Both the position numbers and the translations under genes were made by a program. Positions 24,737-32,759 of a DNA stretch of 64,000 bases are shown here, piece after piece; the first letter of the stretch is position 1; every line of letters starts with the position of its first letter. Below the pieces are notes generated by a model. It had not been told where the DNA came from, made no database searches, and saw only the letters and a list, made by a program, of their open reading frames with translations. The stretch comes from Pseudomonadota bacterium. GTDB lineage: Bacteria > Pseudomonadota > Alphaproteobacteria > Dongiales > Dongiaceae. Location of the stretch: assembly GCA_016183985.1 (NCBI GenBank), contig JACPDN010000010.1, forward strand, positions 1 through 64,000, written 5' to 3'.

Positions 24737-25369
24737 ATGCCGAAAGCCAGCCAAACAACCGCCAAGTCACCGAAATCCGCCCCCCGGAAAGAAGCCGTGC
24801 CAGCCACCAAGATCGCCGATCTGTGGCTCGGCCAGCATTTGCGGGGCTTGCGCAAGATGCATGAGCTGTCGCTGGAGCAATTGGCCGAGCGCTGCGGGCT
24901 CTCCGTGGGTGCGCTTTCCCAGATCGAACGCGGCATCACCTCGCCTACCATGCGCTCGCTCAGGCGCCTCTCGGAAGTCTTCAACGTGCCGATGTCGCAG
25001 CTCTTCCATGAGGGCGATTATCCGCCGGTCGAGGAATTGGGCCGCATTGTGCGGGCGCAAGGGCGCCGCGTGCTCAGCCTCAACACGACGGGCGTGCAAA
25101 AGGAATTGCTCACCCCCGCCGTCTCGGGCGCGCTGGAAATCTACCTTGTCACCATCGCGCCCGGCGGCTCGTCGGGGCCGGAGCTCTACACCCATAAGGG
25201 CGAGGAAGGCGGTTATGTGATGGCCGGCGAGATGGTGCTGGAGATCGAGGATCGCACCTTCATTCTGAAGACCGGCGATTCCTTCCGCTTCAAGAGCCAG
25301 ACGCCGCACCGCTTTGCCAACCAGACGGACGCCGAGACGGTGGTGGTCTGGACCAACGTGGTGGGGTGA
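24737..25369 (+). CDS. XRE-family regulator with C-terminal cupin (PuuR-like)
   Basis: The 210-residue protein has a Lys/Ala-rich N-terminus, then an XRE helix-turn-helix (about residues 35-90: LRGLRKMHELSLEQLAERCG, ALSQIERGITSPT). A C-terminal cupin_2 domain follows (about 130-205, HKGEEGGYVMAGEMVLEIED, PHRFANQT). This domain order matches PuuR-type repressors of putrescine catabolism. No Shine-Dalgarno sequence precedes ATG 24737, so translation may be leaderless. The gene is divergent from the polyamine operon and probably represses it and itself; effector identity is unknown. Confidence 0.88.
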   Translation: MPKASQTTAKSPKSAPRKEAVPATKIADLWLGQHLRGLRKMHELSLEQLAERCGLSVGALSQIERGITSPTMRSLRRLSEVFNVPMSQLFHEGDYPPVEELGRIVRAQGRRVLSLNTTGVQKELLTPAVSGALEIYLVTIAPGGSSGPELYTHKGEEGGYVMAGEMVLEIEDRTFILKTGDSFRFKSQTPHRFANQTDAETVVVWTNVVG

Positions 25370-25378
25370 CATAGGCAT

Positions 25379-25456
25379 CGTCATGCCCGGACTTGTTCCG
25401 GGCATCCAGTCTATCCGCCGCTGCAGTGGATCCCCGGGACAAGCCCGGGGATGACG
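25379..25456. repeat. REP/BIME-like palindromic element
   Basis: CGTCATGCCCGGA...TCCGGGCATCCAG and GTGGATCCCCGGG...CCCGGGGATGACG form two face-to-face hairpins between the regulator and the amine oxidase, as at 14609-14687. Confidence 0.85.
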
Positions 25457-25516
25457 ACTGTTCAACAAGAGCGCCAGGCTCTAGCCGAACACAATCGGCT
25501 TCGTTAATCTCGCCCC

Positions 25517-26755
25517 ATGCAATCGACCTGTGATCTTGTCATCGTCGGTGCCGGGGCCGCTGGCCTCGCCGCCGCCAGAGCCGCCCGCGAAGCCGGGCTC
25601 AATATCGAAATTGTCGAAGCGGGCCCGCGCATCGGCGGCCGTGCATTTACCGATACCACGACCTTTGGCACGGCATTTGATCTCGGTTGCCAATGGCTCC
25701 ATGCCGCCAGCATTAATCCCTACACCAAAGCCGCGGACCGCTTGGGTTTCCGTTATCGGAAGGATTCGTTCCGCTATCGCATCCATGACGGCACATGGTG
25801 GCTCAACGACAGCCTCGTCGAGCAATTCGGCGCGAGCCTTGCTGCCACCTATGACCGGATCGCCGCGTTGGGCGAAGCCGGCGAGGACGTGCCTGCATCC
25901 CGCGCCATCGACCCAGCCGATCCCTGGGCTCCGCTCTTTCGCCGTGCCTATACCGGCTACATGGCCTGGCCCCCGGAGGAGGTTTCGACCTACGACACCT
26001 CCCGCTTCCACTTCACCGATGAGGATTGGCCGGTCGAAGACGGCTATGGCGCGCTGGTGGCAGCTGAGGGCGCCGATATCGAGGTCAATCTCGACTGCCC
26101 GGTGAAGTCGATCGATTGGGGCAGCGACGAGGTCATGGTCGGCACCGCCAAGGGTATGATCTTCTGCCGCGCGGTGCTGGTCACGGTCTCGGTCGGCGTT
26201 CTGCAGGCCGAGCGCATCAAATTCTTCCCGCTGCTGCCGGATTGGAAGCAGGACGCACTCTCCCACTTGCGCATGGGCCATGCCGAGAAGGTGGGCCTCT
26301 CCCTCAAGCGCGATATCTTCACCGGTGTCGGGCCGCATTTCGCCATACTGAACTGGGAGGGCGCGCCCACGGCCGGTTTCGTGTGCAAGCCTTTCGACCG
26401 GCAGATGGTGGCCTTGTTCGCCAGCGGGCCTTTCGCCCGCGATCTCTTTGCCCAAGGTGCCGATGCCGCCATCGCCGAGGCCAAGTCACTGTTCGCCAAG
26501 ATCTGCGGCGCCGATGTGCTGAAGGAAATCACCGCGGCACGGGCCACCAATTGGGTCACCGATCCACTGATCCTCGGCGCCTATTCGGTGCTGTCGCCGG
26601 GTGGCGGCGAGGCCCGGGGGGAACTCGCCCGCCCGATCGAGAACCGAATCTTCTTTGCCGGCGAAGCCACCTCTGTCGACGGCTTTTCGACCGCCCATGG
26701 CGCCTATAACAGCGGTCTTGCCGCCATCGAGCTCATCGCCGAGGCCCTGAAATAG
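25517..26755 (+). CDS. FAD-dependent amine oxidase (MAO/polyamine oxidase family)
   Basis: The 412-residue flavoprotein has the N-terminal FAD motif VIVGAGAAGLAAARAARE, the GG motif EAGPRIGGRAFTDT, the substrate-domain DLGCQWLHAA, and the C-terminal FAD segment RIFFAGEATSVDGFSTAHGA. These are the landmarks of monoamine/polyamine oxidases. It likely oxidises a polyamine taken up by the adjacent importer, producing an aldehyde for the dehydrogenase at 17063. It sits 147 nt after the regulator gene with a REP-like element between, so it may have its own promoter. Confidence 0.88.
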   Translation: MQSTCDLVIVGAGAAGLAAARAAREAGLNIEIVEAGPRIGGRAFTDTTTFGTAFDLGCQWLHAASINPYTKAADRLGFRYRKDSFRYRIHDGTWWLNDSLVEQFGASLAATYDRIAALGEAGEDVPASRAIDPADPWAPLFRRAYTGYMAWPPEEVSTYDTSRFHFTDEDWPVEDGYGALVAAEGADIEVNLDCPVKSIDWGSDEVMVGTAKGMIFCRAVLVTVSVGVLQAERIKFFPLLPDWKQDALSHLRMGHAEKVGLSLKRDIFTGVGPHFAILNWEGAPTAGFVCKPFDRQMVALFASGPFARDLFAQGADAAIAEAKSLFAKICGADVLKEITAARATNWVTDPLILGAYSVLSPGGGEARGELARPIENRIFFAGEATSVDGFSTAHGAYNSGLAAIELIAEALK

Positions 26756-26839
26756 CCAAGCCCTTGAAATAGGCCGCGCTTCCGCTGATCCGCGCCACAA
26801 TGCTAGAGTTCGCCCGCCATTTCCGGGGGAAGGCGGCGC

Positions 26840-29137
26840 ATGGGCTTTTTGGACAGGATCGGGAATTTCTTCGGGCGCATCGCGCGCGCCAAATTCGGCC
26901 GCATTGAGGGCATCGTCATCCCGCTCGGACTCCTGCTGGCGGCGCTGACACTGCGCCCTTACGATCCGCCGATCGTCCAGCAGATGCGCAATCTGGTGTT
27001 CGACAGCTATCAGCGCATCGCGCCGCGACAGTATGATTCCACGCTGCCCATCCGCATCGGCGATATCGACGAAAAGAGCCTCAACACATTCGGCCAATGG
27101 CCCTGGTCGCGCTCGCAGATGGCGCGCATCATCGACCGCCTGCGGGAGCTGGGCGCAGCCGTCGTCGGCATCGATATCATCTATGCCGAGCCGGATCGGA
27201 CCGCACCGGCCGCCATTGCAAAGAATCTGCCCACCGACGGCAGCTTCGATACCGCCAAGGAAATGCTGCTGCGCCTGCCGGATCCCGACCAGGATCTTGC
27301 CAATTCGATCGCGCAGATTCCGACCATCATCCCCTTTGCAGCCCTCGGCACAGATCCGCAGCGGCCACAGAACCTGCCCCTGCGCAAGGCCGGCTATGCC
27401 TTCGCCGGTGACAATCCGGTCCAATACATTCGCCCTTGGCGCTTTTGGGTGACGTCTCTGCCGGAGCTTGAGAAGGCAGCGACCGGCATCGGTTCGGTGA
27501 ATGCCGATCCCGATCCAGATGGAATCATCCGGCAGGTTTCGCTGTTTCTGCAACTGCCCGACAAGGACAACCCGACGCCGTTCTATCCCTCGATGACGGC
27601 CGAGGCGATCCGCATTGCGCAAGGGCAAACCACCTATGCAGTGAAGTCCTCAGGCGCCAGCGGGGTCATTTCATTCGGCGAGCATACCGGTATTTCGGTT
27701 GTGAAGATCGGGCAGGCCCTGATACCAACCAACTCGCAAGGTGCTGTTATCCTTTACGACACCGGCCACCAGAAAGAACGGTTCTTCTCCCTTGCCGATC
27801 TGATGTCGCCGGATTTCGACCCCAGCATTGTCGCCGGCCGCATCATCTTCATTGGCAGCTCTTCGGAAGGCTTGCGCGATTACAAGCCGACGCCGAACGA
27901 GGAATCGATGACGGGCGTGGAGATTCACGCGCAGATCGCCGAACAGATCTTCGGCGGAACCTATCTGCAGCGCCCCGACTGGGCGGATGGACTGGAATTC
28001 GTCACACTCGCCGCGCTCGGTGTCATTCTGACGATCCTGGCGCAGTTGCGCCGTGCCCTGGTCGGCTTCGGTATCGCCGCCTTCGGCATCATTGGCTCTT
28101 TCGGCGCCTCCTATTATCTCTTCATCACGCGTGGCTTCGAGCTTGATCCTCTCTATCCGGCTGGCGCCGCTTTCCTCATCTTCGTGACCGCGACGCTCAT
28201 CGGCTATATCCGGACCGAGCAGGAGAAGGCACAGGTGCGTGGGGCCTTCTCGCTTTATCTGTCGCCGGTGCTGGTCGACCAGGTCTCCAAGAACCGCGAG
28301 CAGTTGAAGCTGGGCGGCGAGAACCGCGATTTGACCGTGATGTTCTGCGATATCCGCGGCTTTACCAAGATGTCGGAAGGGTTGGATCCGCAGCAGCTGA
28401 CGCATGTGATCAACCAGTTCCTGACGCCCATGACCGATATCATCCAGGCCAATGGCGGCACGATCGATAAATATATCGGCGATTGCATCATGGCGTTCTG
28501 GAACGCGCCTCTCGACATTCCGCAGCACGAACGGAAGGCCGTGACGGCCGCCTATGGCATGCGGTCAGAGCTGGTGCGATTGAACGAGACTCTGGCGGCC
28601 GAAGCCGCCGCGACGGGCGCCAAGAAGATCGAGATCAAGATCGGCATCGGCCTCAACACCGGCATCGCCTGCGTCGGCAATATGGGGTCGAAGCAACGTT
28701 TCGGCTATTCGGCGCTGGGCGACACGGTCAATACCGCCTCACGCCTGGAAAGCCTGTCGCCGGCCTATTTCGTCGATCTGGTGTTGGGTGAGGAGACCGC
28801 TCTCGCTTCGGCAGGCTTGGCATTGCTGGAGCTTGATCAGGTGCGGGTCAAGGGCAAGAACCTGCCCGTGCGCATCTATACGGGTTTGGGCGATGAGAAG
28901 GTGGCGCAGTCCAACAGCTTTGTTGCACTGAAGAGCCTGCATGACGCGATGCTCGGCGCCTATCGCGATCAGTCCTGGTCGTCGGCCAGAGCCTCGCTGG
29001 CCCTGGCACGCGAGGCGGCGCCCGAAGCGCTGGCGAAATTCTACGACATGTACGAAGCGCGCATCACCGATTACGCCACCAACCCGCCGCCGAAGGATTG
29101 GGATGGCGTTTATGTGGCGATGACGAAGGGTGGTTGA
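26840..29137 (+). CDS. CHASE2-domain class III adenylate cyclase
   Basis: The 765-residue protein has an N-terminal helix (about residues 26-38), a large extracytoplasmic CHASE2 sensor (about 45-370), and three membrane helices (about 380-465). The cyclase domain (about 495-680) has both metal-binding aspartates, in VMFCDIRGFTKM and IDKYIGDCIMAFWN, and FGYSALGDTVNTASRLE. It probably makes cAMP in response to a periplasmic signal. GGGGGAAGG precedes the ATG. It is convergent with phoB. A cyclic-nucleotide-binding protein is encoded at 53165-53617, a possible but unlinked receiver. Confidence 0.93.
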   Translation: MGFLDRIGNFFGRIARAKFGRIEGIVIPLGLLLAALTLRPYDPPIVQQMRNLVFDSYQRIAPRQYDSTLPIRIGDIDEKSLNTFGQWPWSRSQMARIIDRLRELGAAVVGIDIIYAEPDRTAPAAIAKNLPTDGSFDTAKEMLLRLPDPDQDLANSIAQIPTIIPFAALGTDPQRPQNLPLRKAGYAFAGDNPVQYIRPWRFWVTSLPELEKAATGIGSVNADPDPDGIIRQVSLFLQLPDKDNPTPFYPSMTAEAIRIAQGQTTYAVKSSGASGVISFGEHTGISVVKIGQALIPTNSQGAVILYDTGHQKERFFSLADLMSPDFDPSIVAGRIIFIGSSSEGLRDYKPTPNEESMTGVEIHAQIAEQIFGGTYLQRPDWADGLEFVTLAALGVILTILAQLRRALVGFGIAAFGIIGSFGASYYLFITRGFELDPLYPAGAAFLIFVTATLIGYIRTEQEKAQVRGAFSLYLSPVLVDQVSKNREQLKLGGENRDLTVMFCDIRGFTKMSEGLDPQQLTHVINQFLTPMTDIIQANGGTIDKYIGDCIMAFWNAPLDIPQHERKAVTAAYGMRSELVRLNETLAAEAAATGAKKIEIKIGIGLNTGIACVGNMGSKQRFGYSALGDTVNTASRLESLSPAYFVDLVLGEETALASAGLALLELDQVRVKGKNLPVRIYTGLGDEKVAQSNSFVALKSLHDAMLGAYRDQSWSSARASLALAREAAPEALAKFYDMYEARITDYATNPPPKDWDGVYVAMTKGG

Positions 29138-29158
29138 GGAGCGGCTGTTCTTATAGAC

Positions 29159-29189
29159 CGTCATCCCCGGGCTTGACCCGGGGATGACG
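29159..29189. repeat. Short REP-like palindrome between convergent genes
   Basis: CGTCATCCCCGGG and CCCGGGGATGACG, a 13-bp near-perfect inverted repeat with a short loop, lies between the cyclase and phoB stops. It is one half of the larger elements seen elsewhere and may act as a bidirectional transcription barrier. Confidence 0.75.
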
Positions 29190-29205
29190 CGATTGTGGCG
29201 ACCGA

Positions 29206-29967
29206 TCAATCCTCGATATCGAGCGCATAACCCGCGGAGCGGACGGTGCGGATGAGGTCCGGTAGGCCGTCGACATTGATCGCCTTGCGGAGGCGCCGGA
29301 TATGGACGTCGACCGTGCGCGGTTCGACATAGATGTCGCGGCCCCAGACATGATCGAGGAGCTGCTCGCGCGAGAAGACGCGGCCCTGGTTTTCCATCAG
29401 GAACTTCAGCAGGCGGAATTCCGTCGGCCCCAGATGCAGATCCTTGTTGTCGCGGCGCACGCGATGGGTGGCGAGATCCATTTCCAGATCGGCATAGATA
29501 AGGTTTTCATCGCCCGATTGCGGCCGGGCGCGACGCAACGCCGCCTTGGCGCGCGCCATCAGCTCCGACGGGCTGAAGGGCTTGGTCACGTAATCGTCGG
29601 CGCCGGTCTCGAGACCACGGATCTTGTCCGCTTCCTCGCCCTTGGCGGTCAGCATGATGATGGCGGCGGATTTCAGGTCCGGCGTGCGGCGGATCTGCCG
29701 ACAGACCTCGATGCCGGAAACCAGCGGCAACATCCAGTCGAGGAGGATGAGATCGGGTGTTTCTTCCCGGGCCTTCACCAGGGCTTCCTCGCCGTTCATC
29801 GCCTCGACGACGCGGTAGCCTTCGGCTTCGAGATTGTATTTGAGCAGCGTCAGCAAGGCCGGTTCGTCCTCGACCACCAGCACCACGGGCTTGGCACGGC
29901 CATCGGTTGCCGTATCGCCGCGCGGCATGTCGGCCCGGCGCGAACGCTCAGCCATTGATCGCAACAT
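29206..29967 (-). CDS. phoB: Phosphate response regulator PhoB
   Basis: The 253-residue OmpR-type regulator has a receiver domain with the acidic pair VVEDEP, phospho-acceptor Asp in LILLDWMLP and Lys in DDYVTKPFS. The DNA-binding winged helix has the PhoB-like YVEPRTVDVHIRRLRKAI. I chose ATG 29967 because GGAG lies 9 nt before it; ATG 29955 is the alternative. It overlaps phoU by 20 nt, so it is the last gene of the pst-phoU-phoB operon. No phoR sensor kinase gene is present in the window. Confidence 0.94.
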   Translation of the reverse strand: MLRSMAERSRRADMPRGDTATDGRAKPVVLVVEDEPALLTLLKYNLEAEGYRVVEAMNGEEALVKAREETPDLILLDWMLPLVSGIEVCRQIRRTPDLKSAAIIMLTAKGEEADKIRGLETGADDYVTKPFSPSELMARAKAALRRARPQSGDENLIYADLEMDLATHRVRRDNKDLHLGPTEFRLLKFLMENQGRVFSREQLLDHVWGRDIYVEPRTVDVHIRRLRKAINVDGLPDLIRTVRSAGYALDIED

Positions 29968-30667
29968 TGGTCGTATCTCCCTTGGGTCGGGTCTCATCGA
30001 TCGGCTTGCCGTGGACCAGGAAATGCACCGTTTCGGCGATGTTCGTGGCGTGATCGCCGATGCGCTCGATGTTCTTGGCGATGAAGAGCAGATGGGTCGA
30101 GGCGCCGATATTGCGGGGATCTTCCATCATATAAGTGAGCAGCTCGCGGAAGAGCGAGTTGTACATCTCATCGATGCTCTCATCCGAACGCCAGGCGGCC
30201 AGCAGTCCCTCGGCATCGTCATTGGCGTAGGCCGAGAGAACGGCGTTGATCAATTTCATCGCCAGTTCGCCCATGCGCGGGATCGACCCCGTGGGCTTCA
30301 GCGGCGCCTGCTGGTTGAGCTGCAGGGTGCGCTTGGCGATGTTCTTGGCATAGTCGCCGATGCGCTCGATATCGGCCGAGATCTTGATCGCGGCGATGAC
30401 TTCCCGAAGATCCTTGGCCATCGGCTGGCGCAGCGCCAGGATCTTGAGCGAGTCCTGGGCAACCGTCATTTCCAGCGCGTCGATGCCCTTGTCGCTTTCG
30501 ATGACGCGCATCGCCTTGTCGGAATCGCGCCTGGCCAGAGCCTGGATGGCATCGCCAAGCTGGGCTTCGGCACGGCCGCCCATGGCGAGGATCTGTTCGC
30601 GGAGGCGACGGAGCTCTTCGTCGAAGCTCTTGACGATATGGTCGGTGGCTTTCTGTGGCATAGTCAT
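29948..30667 (-). CDS. phoU: Phosphate regulator PhoU
   Basis: PhoU links the Pst transporter to PhoR/PhoB signalling and represses the Pho regulon when phosphate is plentiful. The 239-residue protein is two repeats of a three-helix bundle with the metal-binding motifs IKISADIERIGDYAKNIA and FIAKNIERIGDHATNIAE. I chose ATG 30667, with GAGGAG 4 nt upstream, over an upstream in-frame start inside pstB. The gap to pstB is 8 nt; the overlap with phoB is 20 nt. Confidence 0.95.
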   Translation of the reverse strand: MTMPQKATDHIVKSFDEELRRLREQILAMGGRAEAQLGDAIQALARRDSDKAMRVIESDKGIDALEMTVAQDSLKILALRQPMAKDLREVIAAIKISADIERIGDYAKNIAKRTLQLNQQAPLKPTGSIPRMGELAMKLINAVLSAYANDDAEGLLAAWRSDESIDEMYNSLFRELLTYMMEDPRNIGASTHLLFIAKNIERIGDHATNIAETVHFLVHGKPIDETRPKGDTTNVAING

Positions 30668-30675
30668 TTTGCTCC

Positions 30676-31452
30676 TCAACCGAACCGGCCGGTGATGTAG
30701 CCCTGGGTCCGCTCGTCCTTGGGGCTGGTGAAGATCTGCTCCGTGTCGCCCCATTCGATCAGGTGACCGAGATGGAAGAAGGCAGTCTTCTGGCTGACGC
30801 GGGCGGCCTGCTGCATCGAGTGGGTCACGATGACGATGGTGAAGTTTTCCCTGAGTTCGTCAATCAATTCCTCGATCTTGGCCGTGGCGATCGGGTCGAG
30901 TGCCGAGCAGGGTTCGTCCATCAGGATCACTTCGGGGCTGACCGCGATGGCGCGGGCGATGCACAGGCGCTGCTGCTGGCCGCCGGAAAGGCCGGTACCC
31001 GGCTGATCCAGACGTTCCTTCACTTCGTTCCAGAGGCCGGCTTTTTCAAGGCTGGAGCGGACGATTTCGTCGAGCTCGCCCTTGGTCCCGGCCATGCCGT
31101 GGATGCGCGGGCCATAGGCCACGTTATCATAGATCGACTTCGGGAAGGGATTGGGCTTCTGGAACACCATGCCGATGCGGGCGCGCAGCATGACGACGTC
31201 GAGCTTCTGGTCGTAGATGTCCTGGCCGTCGAGGGTGATCTCGCCGCCGACCTTGCAGCCGTCGATCACGTCGTTCATGCGGTTGAGGCAGCGCAGGAAG
31301 GTCGACTTGCCGCAGCCAGACGGGCCGATGAGGGCCGTCACCATGCGTTCCGGCACGTCGAGATCGACGTCGAACAGGGCCTGCTTCGGACCATAATGCA
31401 CGGTCACCTTGCGGCCATGCATTTTCGCGAGTGAGGGAGAGATGGCGTTCAT
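30676..31452 (-). CDS. pstB: Phosphate ABC transporter ATPase PstB
   Basis: The 258-residue ATPase has Walker [10 protein letters not shown], the PstB-specific Q-loop [17 protein letters not shown], signature LSGGQQQR, Walker [14 protein letters not shown] and switch [17 protein letters not shown] lies 5 nt before ATG 31452. The gene overlaps the 3' end of neither neighbour's coding core: pstA ends at 31461, 8 nt upstream. It energises uptake through PstC-PstA. Confidence 0.96.
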   Translation of the reverse strand: MNAISPSLAKMHGRKVTVHYGPKQALFDVDLDVPERMVTALIGPSGCGKSTFLRCLNRMNDVIDGCKVGGEITLDGQDIYDQKLDVVMLRARIGMVFQKPNPFPKSIYDNVAYGPRIHGMAGTKGELDEIVRSSLEKAGLWNEVKERLDQPGTGLSGGQQQRLCIARAIAVSPEVILMDEPCSALDPIATAKIEELIDELRENFTIVIVTHSMQQAARVSQKTAFFHLGHLIEWGDTEQIFTSPKDERTQGYITGRFG

Positions 31453-31460
31453 GGCAACTC

Positions 31461-32759
31461 CTACCAACGCCGCTCGAAGCGGCGGCGAACAAAGATGGCA
31501 ATGGCGTTCATGGAAATGAGGAAGGCGAGCAGCACCATGATGCCGGCGCTGGTCTTTTCCACAAAGGCGCGTTCCGGGCTGTCGGCCCAGAGATAGATCT
31601 GCACCGGCAGCACTGTGGCCGGATCCGTCGGGCCATGCGGCACGTCGACGATGAAGGCCACCATGCCGATCATCAGCAGCGGGGCCGATTCACCGAGGGC
31701 CCGGGCGAGGCCGATGATGGCACCGGTCATGATGCCGGGGGTAGCGAGCGGCAGCACGTGATGGGTCACGACCTGCAACGACGAAGCGCCGATGCCATAG
31801 GCCGCCTCGCGGATCGAGGGCGGCACGGCTTTCAAGGCGGCGCGGGTGGCGATGATGATGGTGGGCAGGGTCATCAGGGCCAGCACCATGCCGCCCACCA
31901 GCGGGGCTGAGCGCGGCAGGCCGAAGACACCGAGCAGGACAGCCAGACCCAGCAGGCCGAAGACGATCGAGGGCACCGCGGCGAGGTTGTTGATATTGAC
32001 CTCGATGATTTCGGTCAACCGGTTCTTCGGCGCGAATTCCTCGAGATAGATGGCGCTCATGACACCCAGCGGCAAGGCGAGCAGCACCGTCACCAGCATG
32101 GTGAAGATCGAGCCCATCAGGGCACCCAGCACGCCCGCCTGTTCCGGTTCGCGCGAATCGCCGGCCGAGAGGAAAGTGCTGTTGAACGTGGTCTTGATCT
32201 GGTTGTTCGCGGCGAGCTTGTCGAACCAGGAGATCTGGCTGTCGGGCACCACGCGCTCGGCCTCGGCCACGTCGCGCTTGATGAAGCCCTTCTTCAGCAT
32301 GTCGATGTCGTCGGCGGCCACGACCCAGAAGCGCTTTGTGCTGCCGATAACCGACGGATCGGACAGCACGGCCTGGCGGATCGTGTCGCCGGCGCCGTTG
32401 CTGACCAGGGCATAGAGCAGCTTGCGGTCGGCGCGACTGGTGACTTCCGGGAAGGCGTTCTTCAGCGTGTCCTTGACCAGACCCTGATAGTCGGCGTTGG
32501 CCAGCGTATCGGCATCCTTCTTGCCATCCGGCGTGATGACCGCCGGATCCAGCACGACATCAAGGCCGATCTCGGTGCGGTAAAAGGCGCTGTAGCCCTT
32601 GCTGCAGACCGAAACCAGCAGCACGGCCAACATGGCGATGGCAAGGCCCACCGCGAACATGCCGTAGAAGCGGAAGCGACGTTCGGCGGCGTAGCGGCGG
32701 CGGATGCGACCGTCGCTAAGATCGGGCCGGCGGATCCCTTGTGTCGATGTATCACTCAT
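31461..32759 (-). CDS. pstA: Phosphate ABC permease PstA with extended N-terminal region
   Basis: The 432-residue permease is about 130 longer than E. coli PstA. A first helix (about residues 33-52) is followed by a roughly 140-residue extracytoplasmic region (DUF3333-type) typical of alphaproteobacterial PstA. The standard six-helix core comes next, with the EAA loop [20 protein letters not shown]. It overlaps the PstS-PstC fusion gene by 8 nt, so the two are coupled. Confidence 0.93.
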   Translation of the reverse strand: MSDTSTQGIRRPDLSDGRIRRRYAAERRFRFYGMFAVGLAIAMLAVLLVSVCSKGYSAFYRTEIGLDVVLDPAVITPDGKKDADTLANADYQGLVKDTLKNAFPEVTSRADRKLLYALVSNGAGDTIRQAVLSDPSVIGSTKRFWVVAADDIDMLKKGFIKRDVAEAERVVPDSQISWFDKLAANNQIKTTFNSTFLSAGDSREPEQAGVLGALMGSIFTMLVTVLLALPLGVMSAIYLEEFAPKNRLTEIIEVNINNLAAVPSIVFGLLGLAVLLGVFGLPRSAPLVGGMVLALMTLPTIIIATRAALKAVPPSIREAAYGIGASSLQVVTHHVLPLATPGIMTGAIIGLARALGESAPLLMIGMVAFIVDVPHGPTDPATVLPVQIYLWADSPERAFVEKTSAGIMVLLAFLISMNAIAIFVRRRFERRW

